From Xenia sp. Carnegie-2017 (taxonomy: Eukaryota; Cnidaria; Anthozoa; Malacalcyonacea; Xeniidae): a stretch of 64,000 bases of DNA. The first letter of the stretch is position 1; each line of letters starts with the position of its first letter. The notes under the pieces were generated by a model. It ran no database searches. It was not told the DNA's origin and saw only the letters and a list, made by a program, of their open reading frames with translations. Of the stretch, positions 44,936 through 57,805 are shown in pieces. Made by a program: the position numbers and the translations under genes. The stretch spans positions 1,240,001 through 1,304,000 of the forward strand of contig NW_025813484.1 in the NCBI RefSeq assembly GCF_021976095.1. The letters are read 5' to 3'.

Positions 44936-45110
44936 GCATAAGCGTACATAAACATCATAAAGTATACAACCATCATGAAGTAAATAACCATCAAAAGGCA
45001 TTTAACAAAAACAGAGTATATAAACATCATGAAGTATATAATCATTATAAAGTATACAAACATCATAAAGTATTACCATCATAAAGTATATAGTCATAAA
45101 GTATACAACC
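44936..45110. repeat. Satellite block inside unit 3
   Basis: Units such as AACATCATAAAGTATACA and ACCATCATAAAGTATA, including the AAAAGGCATTTAACAAAAAC phrase. It separates the two copies of the terminal-exon segment. Confidence 0.8.
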
Positions 45111-45416
45111 TTCTCTGGAAATTATATTTGGGTTCATGCAAGTATAGGTACTAGATTGTTTCTAAAGACAGCCGCCCAGTAACATATACAGCTCGATGCT
45201 CCAGGCTTTTTGTAAAGGTATACAGTTTTTTTCATTTTTGTTGTTGTACAGGTAAGTTAAATTAATGACTTTTATAAGGAAATGTTGGAATTGAGACCGC
45301 AAAAATAACATTCAGAAATTGCAAGTGATTAAGATAAATTTATGTGAAATAATATTTCAGTTCTCTTCCCAGAAATTGAAAGAGTTAAGGAGTTTTCTAC
45401 CTGGTGCCAATGTTTT

Positions 45417-48400
45417 TTACATTTTACTTTGCGATAAACCATATTCTCCAATGAAGCTGCTCAACTGATCCTCAAGACATTGTGCATTTTTTCTATAAAC
45501 ATAAGGAATGTCGCCATATGCAACTCATCACAAGCATGCTTATACGTAAGGGAATCATTACCTGGGGATTTTTCTCTTGAGATTTATAAACCTATTCATA
45601 CACTTCATTTGTGTTTTCTAGTTCTACACATGTTTGCTGAAGCTATGTTAGTCGATGTAGTCAATTTGTTCTACATGTTGTAACTAAACTTTTCAGGTAA
45701 AGAAACTTTCATTTTAGAATTAAATTCAATTTTATGATGTAATTGCAGAATAAATAAATTGCCAGGTATTAACAACACATACCCAAATAGATGCGCTTGA
45801 CTTTCAATTTTCTCTAATTCAGTAATATCTGCACTAAGTTTTGAAATCTCGTTTTCCACTTTTTTCTTCTCTGCGTCAACTTTGTAACACAATTGAGCAA
45901 TAGTGGAGGAAAGTTCCCTTTTAAAAAGAAATGGAAAATGAATACAACAGAAAACTTCTTGTTCCCATACATATTTTTCAAAAAGAAATATTGCTAGCTT
46001 TTTAATGGTTTACCTCATAACTTGTTGAATACAATTTGAACTTGTCATACTGACAACCAACTGAAGACGATTGGCCGTGTATGCAACAAACTAAAAGTTG
46101 AATCAACACTAACAGTCATTTCATATGAGGCAAGCATTTGAGATCAACTTTGGAAGATATTTACTGAACATGTTTACCTTTATTTCATTGAGGTTTTACA
46201 CACAAAGTTACCTGATTTTTAAACGCCTTTTCCTTTGCATAATTTGTCAATCGTAAACCTCCAGTAATGTATAACGATCCATACAAACCACCACATCCAA
46301 CAATCAGTTTGGCAACAACATTATTCCAAACCTGATTGAAAAAAATATGACAAAAAGTTATGCTATAACAGTCCAAATACTATGACCTATGTTTTGGAAA
46401 TTATACATTAACAGAATGTGGTGTAAAAATTAGTCAAAAACCCTCAAAGTCATACTGTTTTTTTAATCAGAAAATGAGATTACAGTCTTATGGCAAATTT
46501 CTGCCTTTGAGAGTTTTCCTTGAAGCATTTTTCATATTTTTTCTACACATAATCACGTGAAGTCACTCCTTACCAGGCCTCCAACAACCACAATACCAGT
46601 AGCGCTGTGTGATGCAATGTTTTGAATAACGGCCAACTTCAATTCATCGTCCTTGAGCACTTCGTTACTTCGAGAAGCAGTCGTTTCACCTTCGTCAAGT
46701 TCCGTAGATGATCTACTATATGAAATGGAAACGAATGAAAAGCAGACTTTGACAACAATAACAAAAACATATTGACATGAGTAATTCAACAATAGTAGCA
46801 TATACAACGATATTAGAACAAAAACATTCATCAACAAGTTGCATTTTCAACACTTTTTCACAGAAAAATTATAATGAAGTTAAAAGAGAGTTGTGAATTT
46901 ATCAGACAATTTGAGGTTTATAAAACAACAATTTTATTACACCATACCTTTGTCCAGAACGAGAAGTGGAAGGACCCCAAAGCTTTCTTAACATTGTTTG
47001 CAACCAGTGAGAGAAATGGAACTCTAAATCCTCTTTGAAATCCGAGCAAATATTGGGAATATCAAGTTGATAGGATACTTCAAATTCATGCCTACAAGAA
47101 TCGCAGGAGGAACAAAGATTTACATGTAGGCAAAATTTACATGGAGTATTTATCGAACACATGACTGAAGAGAACTTGCAAGTTAGACGGCAGTCATGCG
47201 CTCTTTACAATACCAGGTTATCCACAAGTATACATATAAATACCTGGAATCCAAAATAGTCTTCACCTCATGACGATCCTCTGGTGGTAAAAGTGAAGCT
47301 AATTGATCTGCAAAGATATTTATATTGTTAAAACTGTAACATAAAATGGAACTTCATAAAGTATGGCGTAAAATACGAATTCTAAGGTCAACTTTTGCTT
47401 ACCAGTCATTGATTGTTTAGTTTTATTATAGGACTGGGAAAGAGCTAATCCACATCGCTCCGTAAGATTCCTTCCCAGGTCATCAGCAATATGAGTGACC
47501 AGATCTCGTTTGTAAGTTTCAATGAAAGTAGAATGCGCATGAAATGGATGATCAAACTGATTTACAAGTATTCCTAAAAGTTTTATTTCATCATTCATTG
47601 CTGTGGCAACCTTGAAATAAAAAATACAGTTTTATTTCACAAACGTCATCACGTTTTCCTAGTTAAACTAGGTAAATATACAACCGGACATCGTGATGGG
47701 ACAAGCAGGTAAAAGCATGTTAAAGATCGTATAATTACACACTTAAAATAAGAATCTTTATTGAATGAGGAAAAGATTTATATTTTCCAAATTAGCTTCC
47801 CATCAAATGCCAACAAAAAGGAGAAAAAAGTGTTAGCATTTTTCAGAAGAATGTACGTATAGCTACAATGAATGGTTACAATGTAAATCCGTTAAACTCA
47901 TGAAGTTCTTTGATAACTGTTGTTTTGAATGACTTTTATGTTTTAAATTTGGTTCGATTAACTTTATACCTGCAACACAACTTCTTCTTTAATTTCCTTG
48001 ATTTTATTCTTAAACTCATGACTGATCACATCCAGTTTGTCTTTCATTATAGCCAGTCGTTCCTCCCAGCTACATTTTGCTTCAATACATTTCTGCCTAA
48101 GAATTACTATCGCCACTCAATAACATATGCAGATCCATGCAAGGAAATTCATTTAAAGAAAAGCAAAAACTGAAAGATTCCTATTGGATTAAATGTCAAA
48201 CACACACAAGGTCTCGGAGAGAATGAGAAAAATGGTCTAACCTTTCAACCTTTGACTTGGCTTCAATTTTCTCCATGATTTCTCGAACAAATTTTGTGGT
48301 TTGCATTCCTTGTACTGCATGAGATTCAACTTTGCTTTGAATTGCTGACTTGGAAATACACTCCTAAAAACCAGAACATTGAGTCTGAGCACCGCAATTT

Positions 48401-50720
48401 AAACAAAACTTTAGATGTTATAGCTGCTATGCAAGAATGAAAGGTCTGCTTAACCTCAAACTTTCTTTCAAAATGCTCGAATTCCATTAGTCTTTCTTGA
48501 AAACCTTCTGCATGTATAGCAACCCCTATATAAAAAAAATTATTAACACACAACAAACCATGGCAATGTTTACCAGTGAAGGTCAAAAAACCAGCAAACT
48601 TCAACAAAAATCAATAAAAAAACATTTGTTTCCTTAAACCTGTATCACACATTCCTTGGTTTTCCTGCATTCTCTTTGTCAGAACCTAAAAATATAGACA
48701 GGGAATCAACATTTGAGCTGTAGTTTCTGTTTCTTCTTTCCACCTTACAGGCTGTGTTGTAACTTTTTATTGTGGGCTGCCCTTAAATAGGAACATCAAT
48801 TTAGTTTATTTAAACTAGGTCTACTACAGCATGTGAAAATGGAGAGTTATAGAAGAGGAAAAAAAACTTTCGTTTTCAACTGCAAAACTTCAACTACTCT
48901 CTACATGACGTACTTCTTTAGCAGACACAAAGAAAACACGATTCTCTGCTTCACATTGATCAATGCATTTAAGTTCATTGACAAGAAAACCAACTGTTCT
49001 TTCCATATGTTGATTTTTAACCTAATGAAAGAAATCAAACACAAAGTCTTAAAGAGCAAGGTATAGTTTCCAAAGACCTTATTCCTTTTGAATGTTCAAT
49101 GATATGAAAATGTACATACTGCCATCATAAACTCTGGCTCAAATGCTGACGCATCCCAACGATTGTTCAAGATAAAAATATTTGGCCGTGACAGCTTCTG
49201 ATTGACTTTATTGAAAAATTTCTTTTCCTGTAAAAGTTTTGAAGATTCTGGCTCTTGATTACTACTATCTTTGCAAAAATAATTTTATAGACACAACTTA
49301 CTGTAACCATCAAAGTTGACTCTGAATTTGCTACCAAAACAAAAACATCTGCATCCAAGCAGTAATTATCAATCCAACTGTCAAGATCTGGACTAACATC
49401 AATCCCTGGGCTACAAATCAAAGCATCTTATCAAAAATATTCACAATTTATTTAATGAAGATTAATTAAATTTTTACCTGTCAACCAACACAATATCATT
49501 TCGAAGCAATGCACACCTGAAAAAAACAGTTGGTGATTCCTTTTATGAAAGAATATGCTTGACTTTCATCCATTTTAAAATACATACTTTGCTCTTGGCC
49601 AATTGACTTGAATCAAGCTACTTGGATCTAGTTTCTCTTGACAAAGTTCATGAGCCAGTTGACTTAAAGACTAAATACATGGAAGTAAATAAAATCAAAT
49701 TTCATAGTCGATACACTCAAATGACAAGTCACTCAAAAAGCAATCTCACTGATATATTCTAGCATACAAAAATTTTAGTGTTACATGCATTTTGAAAAAA
49801 CTCTTTGAAAAATCTACAGTATTTTAACCAAAGTAGAAGTGCTAGGCTAACTGTGCTATGAATTTAGCAGTCGTGGCAAATTCAATGGATAAAACAATCC
49901 AAGTAACTTCCAATAACATTTATTTTCTGCTAATACTTGTTTGATAGCCTATATATACAACATACTTGAATATTTTTCTTTTCGTCAGAGCCAGGGGTCA
50001 GTACATAAGGTGTCTCAACTTCTGTTCCATTAACACTGAAGAAACAACTAGTTGTATGACCAATACCAGATGGTAAAATACGATCTCTCAACATGGCATT
50101 AATTACAGTGCTCTTGCCATTGCTTGTTCTTCCAAAGAAAGCAACTTTCATACTGTCCCTACTGAGAACCTTTGCTATCCCAGCTACTTGCTCCAGATAT
50201 GTTTTGACCTTAACACAATTTATTGATTTAAAATGGTGTTTTCTTTGGTTTTATTCACATGTAACTAAAAACTAGCAATGTCATTGTCAGTGGCAGAGAG
50301 GCCAACAATTTAGTGGAGATCAATTTGCCAAGCCAGATAATATTTGCACTTTATAAAATAGGCCAAAATCAGAGAAGAATTACTTAGGAAATTAATAATG
50401 ATTTCGATATCAGAGTGTATTCATTAGGTAGATTAAATCAACTCTGAACTCTGCTGAAACTACGACATTTTTACCTCCTCAGAATATTTGTCTATTTCAC
50501 TGGCCAACTTTTCTGAAACAAAACACTTTTCCTGAAGAAACGAAGATGCCTCTCCTAAGTAGACGCCAATTTCTTGAAATATTTTGTTGATTTTATTCTT
50601 CGCTTTGCTAAACAGCTTAAGGGGTGAATCAATAGATGAACCATTGCAATGCGGCTGGCCATGACTCAGTTGTCCCTCTATTTGACTCAAAGATCTCCGC
50701 GAACTGGCAGCATTCTTCAT
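45417..50720 (-). CDS. mfn: Mitofusin copy 3, shortened hinge, otherwise intact
   Basis: Start at 50720 ([18 protein letters not shown]) after a TTTCAG acceptor; exon 2 with GRTSNGKST at about 50208-49966; stop at 45417. All exons read are open and in phase, exon 9 included. The GTPase motifs ([17 protein letters not shown]) are unchanged. Exons 14 and 15 are fused by an in-frame deletion ([20 protein letters not shown], about 47100-46948), removing part of the hinge. Exon 16 lost three codons. The membrane segment reads [20 protein letters not shown] followed by [10 protein letters not shown], differing from copy 1 at several sites. The tail ends [12 protein letters not shown], like copy 2. 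Of the three copies whose coding region lies wholly in the window, this one most resembles a working gene with a normal-length first intron. Its NIP7 neighbour is missing. Confidence 0.88.
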
Positions 50721-51341
50721 TCTTATTAAATTCTGAAATTACAACGAGATGTAAGCAATATTATGCTGCAGTTTCAACAAATTTTAAAGACTAAAACAAG
50801 CAACAACAATCATATATATATACAAAAAGAATTGTTTGTAGTTGTTGGTTAAAGCATTATGCTATCATTCTTTTTGTTTAATAACATTTTATTTAACCTT
50901 GTAAACAAATATATATTTTCCACATGTTGCATAAAATACAATCCATTACTTCATGTAAGTAGAGTATAGCTACGAGACCTATTTAGCCCACGCCCCTTGG
51001 CTAAAAAACCGTTTTATCCCTTCATTCATTCTTCGCTTCTCCTCTCCAAAATACGACAACAAAACTGCAAAACAGTTCACAGAAGCACACACTTCTAAAG
51101 TAATATATTAGCTGATTATGATTCTTATTTATAAAAATTCTTCCTACTATTCATGACTTGCCCTGTCAAAATGTTAGGGTAACTCCCCCCCAGCCTCCCA
51201 TGAAAGTTTGAAAGTTGGGCAACTTTTAAGCATTAGTGGTTAGCTAATTTAAAATATGGCGTAACCTTCTATGTGAATTAGGAAAATATTTACAGCCCGA
51301 GAAATGATGCCTTTTTATGCCAATGCATATTGAGGTAAATT
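50721..51341. other. Unit 3: spacer upstream of mitofusin copy 3
   Basis: Collinear with 10259-10760 of unit 1, including the target region CTTTTTGTTTAATAACATTT where the TTAA structure sits in unit 2. It stops abruptly at about 51341, where LINE sequence begins. Confidence 0.65.
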
Positions 51342-54300
51342 CACAGACCTAGCTCTATCCACAGACCTGCACACAGGCGGCCCAGGTCTTATGGTCGCTT
51401 TCGTACTGACTGAAGCAGCAGTGAACTCGGCGTCTACCTGGGTGTCTGAGCAGCCCTCTTTAGGGATGCACTGCTCACCTCACACGAGGAAGGGACTAGA
51501 AAAGGTGTCCTAAAAAAAGCCTGCTTCAACCTTCATCCTGGCCAGCAAGCCGCGGTTGGCGGGAATCCCACACCAGCGGTCGAAATAAAGGAAAGAAAAA
51601 ATTTAAGGTGACACCGATCACCTTAGGCACATGGAATGTGCGTACATTACTTGACAACCCTTCATCAGACAGACCAGAGAGGAGAACTGCTTTAGTTGCC
51701 AGAGAACTTGCAAGATACAACATCGACATTGCAGCACTGAGTGAGACTCGTTTCGCTAATGAGGGGCAGCTGACTGAATATGGAGGTGGCTACACTTTCT
51801 TCTGGAGTGGCCGTTCTACCGATGAGCGCCGGGAGTCTGGGGTAGGTTTTGCCATCAGGAACCATCTTGTCCAAAAGCTTGCCAATTTCCCTAAAGGTAC
51901 AAACGATCGTCTCATGTCAATGCAGATTCATCTACATGATGGTAAACGGGCCACACTCATCAGTGCCTATGCACCTACATTGACAAATCCTGAAGATGTG
52001 AAAGACAGATTCTACGAAGATCTGGATACTTTGCTTTCATCCGTGTGCAGTACTGATAAGCTGATCCTACTTGGGGGTTTTAACGCAAGGGTAGGCCGTG
52101 ATTCTGCCTGGGATGGAGTCATTGGAAAGAGTGGGGTAGGCAAGTGCAACAGCAATGGCCTGCGCCTGCTGGAGTTATGCTCATCGTATGGTCTCCTTAT
52201 AACCAACACAATATTCCGGCTGCCCAACAGGAACAAAACATCATGCATCATGAATGTACCCCCGGTCGAAACACTGGCATCTCATCGACTACATTATTGT
52301 CAGGAAGAAGGACAGGCAGGATGTCAGAATTAGGCCATGTGTGGTACAGAGTGCTGGACCGACCACAGACTCATCATCTCTAAAATGAACATCCGCATCA
52401 AACCAAAGAGACGTCCACAGGGATGTATGACCAAAAAGAGGATAAATGTTGCCAAGCTGAAAAACCATCAAACAAGTGCAGCTCTATCCACAGACCTAGA
52501 ATCCCAAATTGCCAACTTCAATCCTGGAGGTAACGTCGAAGAAGACTGGGAATCCTTTAGGGACACAGTTCACTCAACTGCAGTGCAAGTGTTGGGCTAC
52601 CCTTCCCGACATCAGCATGATTGGTTTGATGAGATGATGAGGAGATTCAGGCCCTACTTGATGAAAAGCACAGACTTCATCGTGCTTACCAAGATGATCC
52701 AACTTCAGTCTACAAGAAGAATGCCTTTGCCAGTGCACGGAGAACAGTTCAGTGTAAGCTGCGGGTGATGAGAGATTCCTGGCTCAGTGCTAAGGCTGAT
52801 GAAATCCAAGCCTATGCCGACAGAAATGATACAAAGCGGTTCTATGAAGCTCTCAACACAAAATATGGACCTCGATCGTCAGGAAATTCCCCTCTCTTGA
52901 GCTCAGATGGGACTTCACTAATTACCGAGAAGGAAAAGATCTTGCATAGGTGGGCTGAACATTTTGAAGCTGTCCTCAACCGTCCTTCTTTCATCAATGA
53001 TGAGGCAATAGACAGGTTGCCCCAGGTCAACATCAACAGGACCATGGATGTTCCACCTGTTGAATCAGAAGTCAGGGAAGCAATAAACAAGCTCTCTAGT
53101 GGTAAAGCCCCTGGTGCAGATGCTATTCCATCCGAGATATATAAAGTTGGTGGTCCCACATTTATCCAGAAGCTCACTGACCTCTTCCAATCCTTCAGGG
53201 CTGAAGGATCCATCCCCCAGGAATTGAAAGATGCCTCGATTATTCACCTATACAAGAGGAAGGGTAATCGTCAGTCCTGTGATAATCATCGTGGCATCTC
53301 ACTCCTATCAATAGCTGGGAAAGTTCTTGCCCGAGTGTTACTAAACCGGCTAATAGACCACCTTGAAGAAAGACTGCTACCAGAATCACAGTGTGATTTC
53401 GTAAGGGCCGTGGAACTGTTGATATGATTTTCGCAGCACGACAACTCCAGGAAAAGTGTCAAGAGCAGAACCAAGATCTGTACACCACCTTTGTCGATTT
53501 GACAAAAGCTTTTGACACAGTCTCCCGTCAGGGCCTGTGGAGAATTATGTCCAAGTTTGGCTGTCCAGAGAAATTCATCTTGATGGTTCGTCAATTTCAC
53601 GATGGCATGTTGGCCAGAGTACTAGTTGATGGTGAATACTCCGAACCCTTCCCAGTCACAAATGGTGTGAAACAGGGCTGCGTACTGGCTCCAACATTGT
53701 TCAGCATGGTTTTCACTGCCATGCTAACTGATGCTAATCACGATGGTGTAGATGGTATCAGCATCAAATATAGAATGGATGGGAGCGTATTCAACCTACG
53801 TAGACTGCAAGCTATCACCAAGGTTAAGGAGACCATCATTCGTGACTTCCTGTTTGCTGATGACTGCGCCCTCAACGCGTCTTCAGAATCGGAGTTGCAG
53901 ATCAGCATGAATAAGTTTTCCGCAGCCTGTGACAACTTTGGTCTAACCATCAGTACCAAGAAGACAGAGGTCATGCATCAGCCTTCTCCTCATACACACT
54001 ACACTGAGGCTACCATACTGGTGAATGGACAGCGTCTGCAGACAGTTGACAAATTCACATATTTAGGGAGCACTCTTTCCAGAGCTGTGACTATTGATGC
54101 AGAGGTGAACAACCGGATCGCCAAAGCCAGCTCCGCATTTGGCAGGTTGCGCACAAACGTTTGGGAGCGTAGAGGGATCACCACTGCAACGAAACTGAAG
54201 GTCTACTCTGCCATAGTATTACAACTCTCCTTTTTGCATGTGAATCCTGGACTGTTTACCAGAGGCATGCGAGACAGCTGAATCACTTCCGCACAACCTG

Positions 54301-54858
54301 TCTCCGTCGGATTTTGAGAATCAAGTGGCAAGACAAGGTGCCAGACACAGATGTCCTCTCGATCCAACCAGCCATCCATCTACACCTTAGTGATGAGAGC
54401 ACAGATTCGATGGGCAGGCCACATTGCTCGCATGCCAGATGAGCGGATACCTAAGCAACTGCTTTATGGTGAGCTATCCAACGGCAAAAGATCAGTAGGA
54501 TGCCAGAAGAAGCGGTTCAAGGACACATTAAAGACCTCACTGAAGTCCTTTAACATCAACACCGCAACATGGGACAAACTTGCAGGGAACCGATCAACCT
54601 GGCGCGATCTCATCTTCAAGGGCTGTCAAGCATCAGAAGAAGGGCGGACTGTGGAAGCCAAACAGAAACGTGAGCTGCGGAAATCAAGAGCAGCCAGTGC
54701 TTCAACATCAGATGCATCTCTGGTTTGCCCTTCGTGTTCGAGAACATTCCGTGCCAAGATTGGGCTCATTAGCCACCTCAGAACTCACCGTACCCAGTCT
54801 TCTAGTACCTGAGATAACTTATCAAGGTCATCATCGCTTGTGATGGACGAACAACAAC
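51342..54858 (+). mobile_element. APE-type LINE (non-LTR retrotransposon), nearly full length
   Basis: About 3.5 kb, visibly richer in GC than its surroundings. Plus-strand parts in order: 5' region to 51600; an apurinic-type endonuclease (51608-52330; GTWNVRTLLDN, AALSETRF, GVGFAIRNH, LGGFNARVGRD); a connector (52337-52768); reverse transcriptase (52765-54281; GKAPGADAIPSEIYK, FADDCALNASSE); and a C-terminal region (54351-54812; RWAGHIARMPDERIPKQLL) ending in a C2H2 finger (CPSCSRTF...HLRTH). It is split over about five frames, so it is inactive. It ends in an AAC-rich tail near 54855. NIP7, expected between 51341 and 54859, is absent. The clade is not assigned. Confidence 0.9.
51608..54812 (+). 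pseudogene. LINE ORF2-like: endonuclease, reverse transcriptase, zinc finger
   Basis: The coding part of the LINE, spread over frames 51608-52333, 52337-52768, 52765-53427, 53424-54281 and 54351-54812. The overlaps of a few bases at 52765 and 53424 suggest single-base shifts there. The endonuclease keeps its front WNVRTL and LSETR motifs, and the reverse transcriptase keeps FADD. In the last part of the endonuclease, the expected DHRL-type end (TDHRLIISKMNI) appears after a shift near 52330. The product would nick target DNA and reverse-transcribe the element RNA; this copy cannot make it whole. Confidence 0.85.
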
Positions 54859-55036
54859 ACTCAAGTTTGGCGACCACGTGTGCACTTACCGACATCCATC
54901 AAAAGGAGATTTGTTTGGAAACTGTTTCCGATGACTTTTCCGACTTATTTATTTATAATCATTTTTATAATAATTCATTATGTCCATCATTCAGCAAATG
55001 TATGTGTATTGTATTCTCTAAGAATCTCGATGTTTG
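54859..55036. promoter_or_regulatory. Orphan NIP7 upstream region, unit 3
   Basis: Matches 12530-12706 (CACTCAAGTTTGGCGACC onward) with CACGTG at 54875-54880, but the NIP7 gene it served is absent, replaced by the LINE. The match ends at 55036, where unrelated sequence begins. Confidence 0.6.
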
Positions 55037-56311
55037 AAGTTACTGACTTTATATGCATGGAGTTTAAACTTTAAAGATAGTAAAAAATTCAAAATGCAGC
55101 TGCAGTAAATTTAATTCAAATAGGCAGCAGTAAATTGCTGAGAGTAAAACAAATGACGTAAACTTTACGGTGGGTGCTTGACCATGCTTATTATTTGTTT
55201 TACACCAATAAGCCAATAATTTTATTTTTAAATATTATTGGAGCGTTGTTTCTAATTAGAGACGGTAATCTTTTGTGGACTTACCATGATATTTCCAAAT
55301 TCTGATGCAAAAGAAAACATTTTTTTATTCGAAAACATCGTAAATGTCCCTTCTCTCTCCCTCTGGAAAATTGTAAAACTCACCATAGCGCGTGCGTTGC
55401 TTGTACAAGTGTTCAAAACATGGCGACTGGCAAGAATGAAATTTTCTTCAATCTTGGAAAGATTAAAGTTGATAAAGTCAACGAACTGCTGGAAGAGGCG
55501 CAGAAGTATGTAAAAAAGGTGATAAGGGGAGTCTTTGAAATTAATAATGGATAGTATATTTGTGTTTTAATTGAAATGCACGATTTAGCAATATCCATCT
55601 ACCATTACACTTTGTAGTTCAAATTCATAAAAATATTTTTATATGCTGAAAGAAAGTTCATGGGCTAAATATACACATTCTGACAAACATTTTTTCAATT
55701 TCTATAAGACGTTTAAGACTATGTATGTATTGACTATGTATGTAACGGTTGGGAGGTCCCATAAGACTATGTATGTAACGGTTGGGAGGTCCGTTTTCTA
55801 AAATATTTTACGATGTATGAGCAGCAGCCGGAGGCCGACGCCACTTTTGAGGCCATGGAAAATAATTCTCTATAAGGTCCAAGCAAGACAGTAAATAATG
55901 TTTTTAATTCTTTATTTTTAAAATCAAGCAATTCACGTTGTAAAATGGTCGATGCGGCCTGTTAAGACTGAAGTTGATTATTTTTTATGTGTTTTTCGAA
56001 TGCTAATATATGGTACTGTGCGGTATGTCCATTGAAAAAAGCTTTTTCTTATTGAAGTTGTTGATAAAACTAAGCATTGACAGTTTTCAACGTTAGTGGA
56101 AATTTTTCTTAGAGAATCGCTTAAAAACTTACTTGAATTCGTTTCTCCTCTACGCGTGGTATCTTATCAACAGTACTTTTTTGTCAGATTACAATCTTCA
56201 TTGTCTATCACCACGTTCAAATATATCGCCTATCAAGTAAGATGTCTTTCCGTAACCAACAGGAAATCAACAATACTCGTCTACTACAGTCAAAGGCACT
56301 ATCTTTACATT
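55037..56311. other. Unassigned non-unit DNA, left part
   Basis: Not found elsewhere in the window. It contains a short ORF at 55420 (MATGKNEIFFNLGKIKVDKV) whose end overlaps a donor-like GCAGAA/GTATGT, so it might be a first coding exon. It also holds a small direct duplication of GACTATGTATGTA plus ACGGTTGGGAGGTCC at 55725-55795. No domain recognised. Confidence 0.4.
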
Positions 56312-57442
56312 CAGGGGTTGTCAATAATTGATTGCAATTAAATTGGTCTGCACAATCAATTAATTGAAATTGGGAGTTTTGCCCAATCAATTAATTTTAA
56401 TTGATGCTTTGTCCAATCAATTGGTTACAAATAATTGCAATTAATTGAAGCTCGATTAATTTTTGACAACCCTTGTATACTTTGTCTACATATCTTTTTA
56501 GTACTAGAACGCACACTAACGCTAATATCGTATAGAAATAGGTAGGTCTATTGTACAGGCAATAGCAATAGGTATAGCAACAGTAAATATATTTAACTTT
56601 TTTCTCTATGTCATAGGTCAGAAGCTTGTTATATTAACAGTGGTTATTTCAAAATCTGACATAATTACAGTCAAACACATAACCCAAGATACTGTTACAA
56701 TACTATTTTTTGAGAGAGTTATAAAGCTCTGTATAAAGTATTATTTTACCAGAGCTAAGGTGTTCATTAAATTTATGTATTATCTTATGAAATATTTGAT
56801 ATGGATGTCATCGGTGGCATATCCAGAATGAATGTTTTACACTTGCTATGTAAATTTCACTGCATCATTGCTCATTTCATTAGAAATCTATTGTTTTTAC
56901 AGTGAGTGAACAAAGCAAGATTGAGATAGCATGAGCAAATAAAAATGCTGGCTATGGCTGAGATTATTATAAGATATAGCTGTGAATAAAATATATGTGA
57001 CTTTTATGCTTATCATACTTAGTTATAGTATATGTTTTTATTATGCTATAGCTACAACACCATCTATGATACCAGTTGTTTCCAATGGCAATACAATTTT
57101 ATAACTACAAATGTCTAAATTGCATCACATTATTAACATGCAACTAATGACTTCTGAAAAAAATTGTATCATACTGCTCAGTTGGTTCATTTTATGACAC
57201 TTAAGATAAGTAAACTACTGATATTTCTTTGTTCAATACATGACAGCCCCAGCAACTGCCAACTGCTTTGTTGTAAGTGAAAGCAAGCTGCTGTGACAAG
57301 ACAAAAGTAGTTTCAATGTAAAAAAATAGAAAAAAGCAGTCAATGCCAATCAATTAATTTAAATTGATGCTTTGTCCAATCAATTAATTGGTTACAAATA
57401 ATTGCAATTAATTGAAACTCAATTAATTTTTGACAACCCTTG
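56312..57442. mobile_element. hAT-like non-autonomous element
   Basis: Begins CAGGGGTTGTCAATAATTG and ends TTGACAACCCTTG, with the 8-bp duplication TTTACATT (56304-56311 and 57443-57450). Both ends are dense in AATTGATT/AATCAATT motifs. The right-end segment (about 57345-57442) is also present internally at 56380-56476. No transposase ORF. Confidence 0.85.
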
Positions 57443-57805
57443 TTTACATTAATTTACACAACGACAAAAATACGTTGTACTTGCCGTCTTTGTGTAGCCT
57501 ACAATGAATAAGTTTTTTACCATGACGCCTCGCAGTTCATAAATGCCAAAACTTGAAGTGAATAATATCTTTATGCATGGTGTTATGCATATCAATATGT
57601 ATTTGTTCCCCGTGATAATTTAACATTCATTGTTCGTACTCGAACAAATTATCTTTCAAAACTAATCCTAAAAACATTAGCTAATGTTGTTAAACAAAAG
57701 AACTTTGGTATTCCATCATTCCCAACATTAAATATATGTAAAATGCAAATGACAATTGACCATTGTTTTATGTTATTACGCAAATAATTAAACATTAAAA
57801 TTTAC
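57443..57805. other. AT-rich spacer
   Basis: No gene or repeat recognised. Confidence 0.5.

Larger units (their letters stand above)
43511..45416. other. Unit 3: 3' flank of mitofusin copy 3 with internal duplication
   Basis: The conserved 3' flank is present twice in part: 44470-44935 and 45105-45530 align with each other, and each includes a version of the last mitofusin exon. Between them is a satellite block (44936-45110). The outer version of the terminal exon (about 44820-44893) has an in-frame stop after SNFI. The inner one (45417-45492) is open and is taken as the real last exon. Confidence 0.65.
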
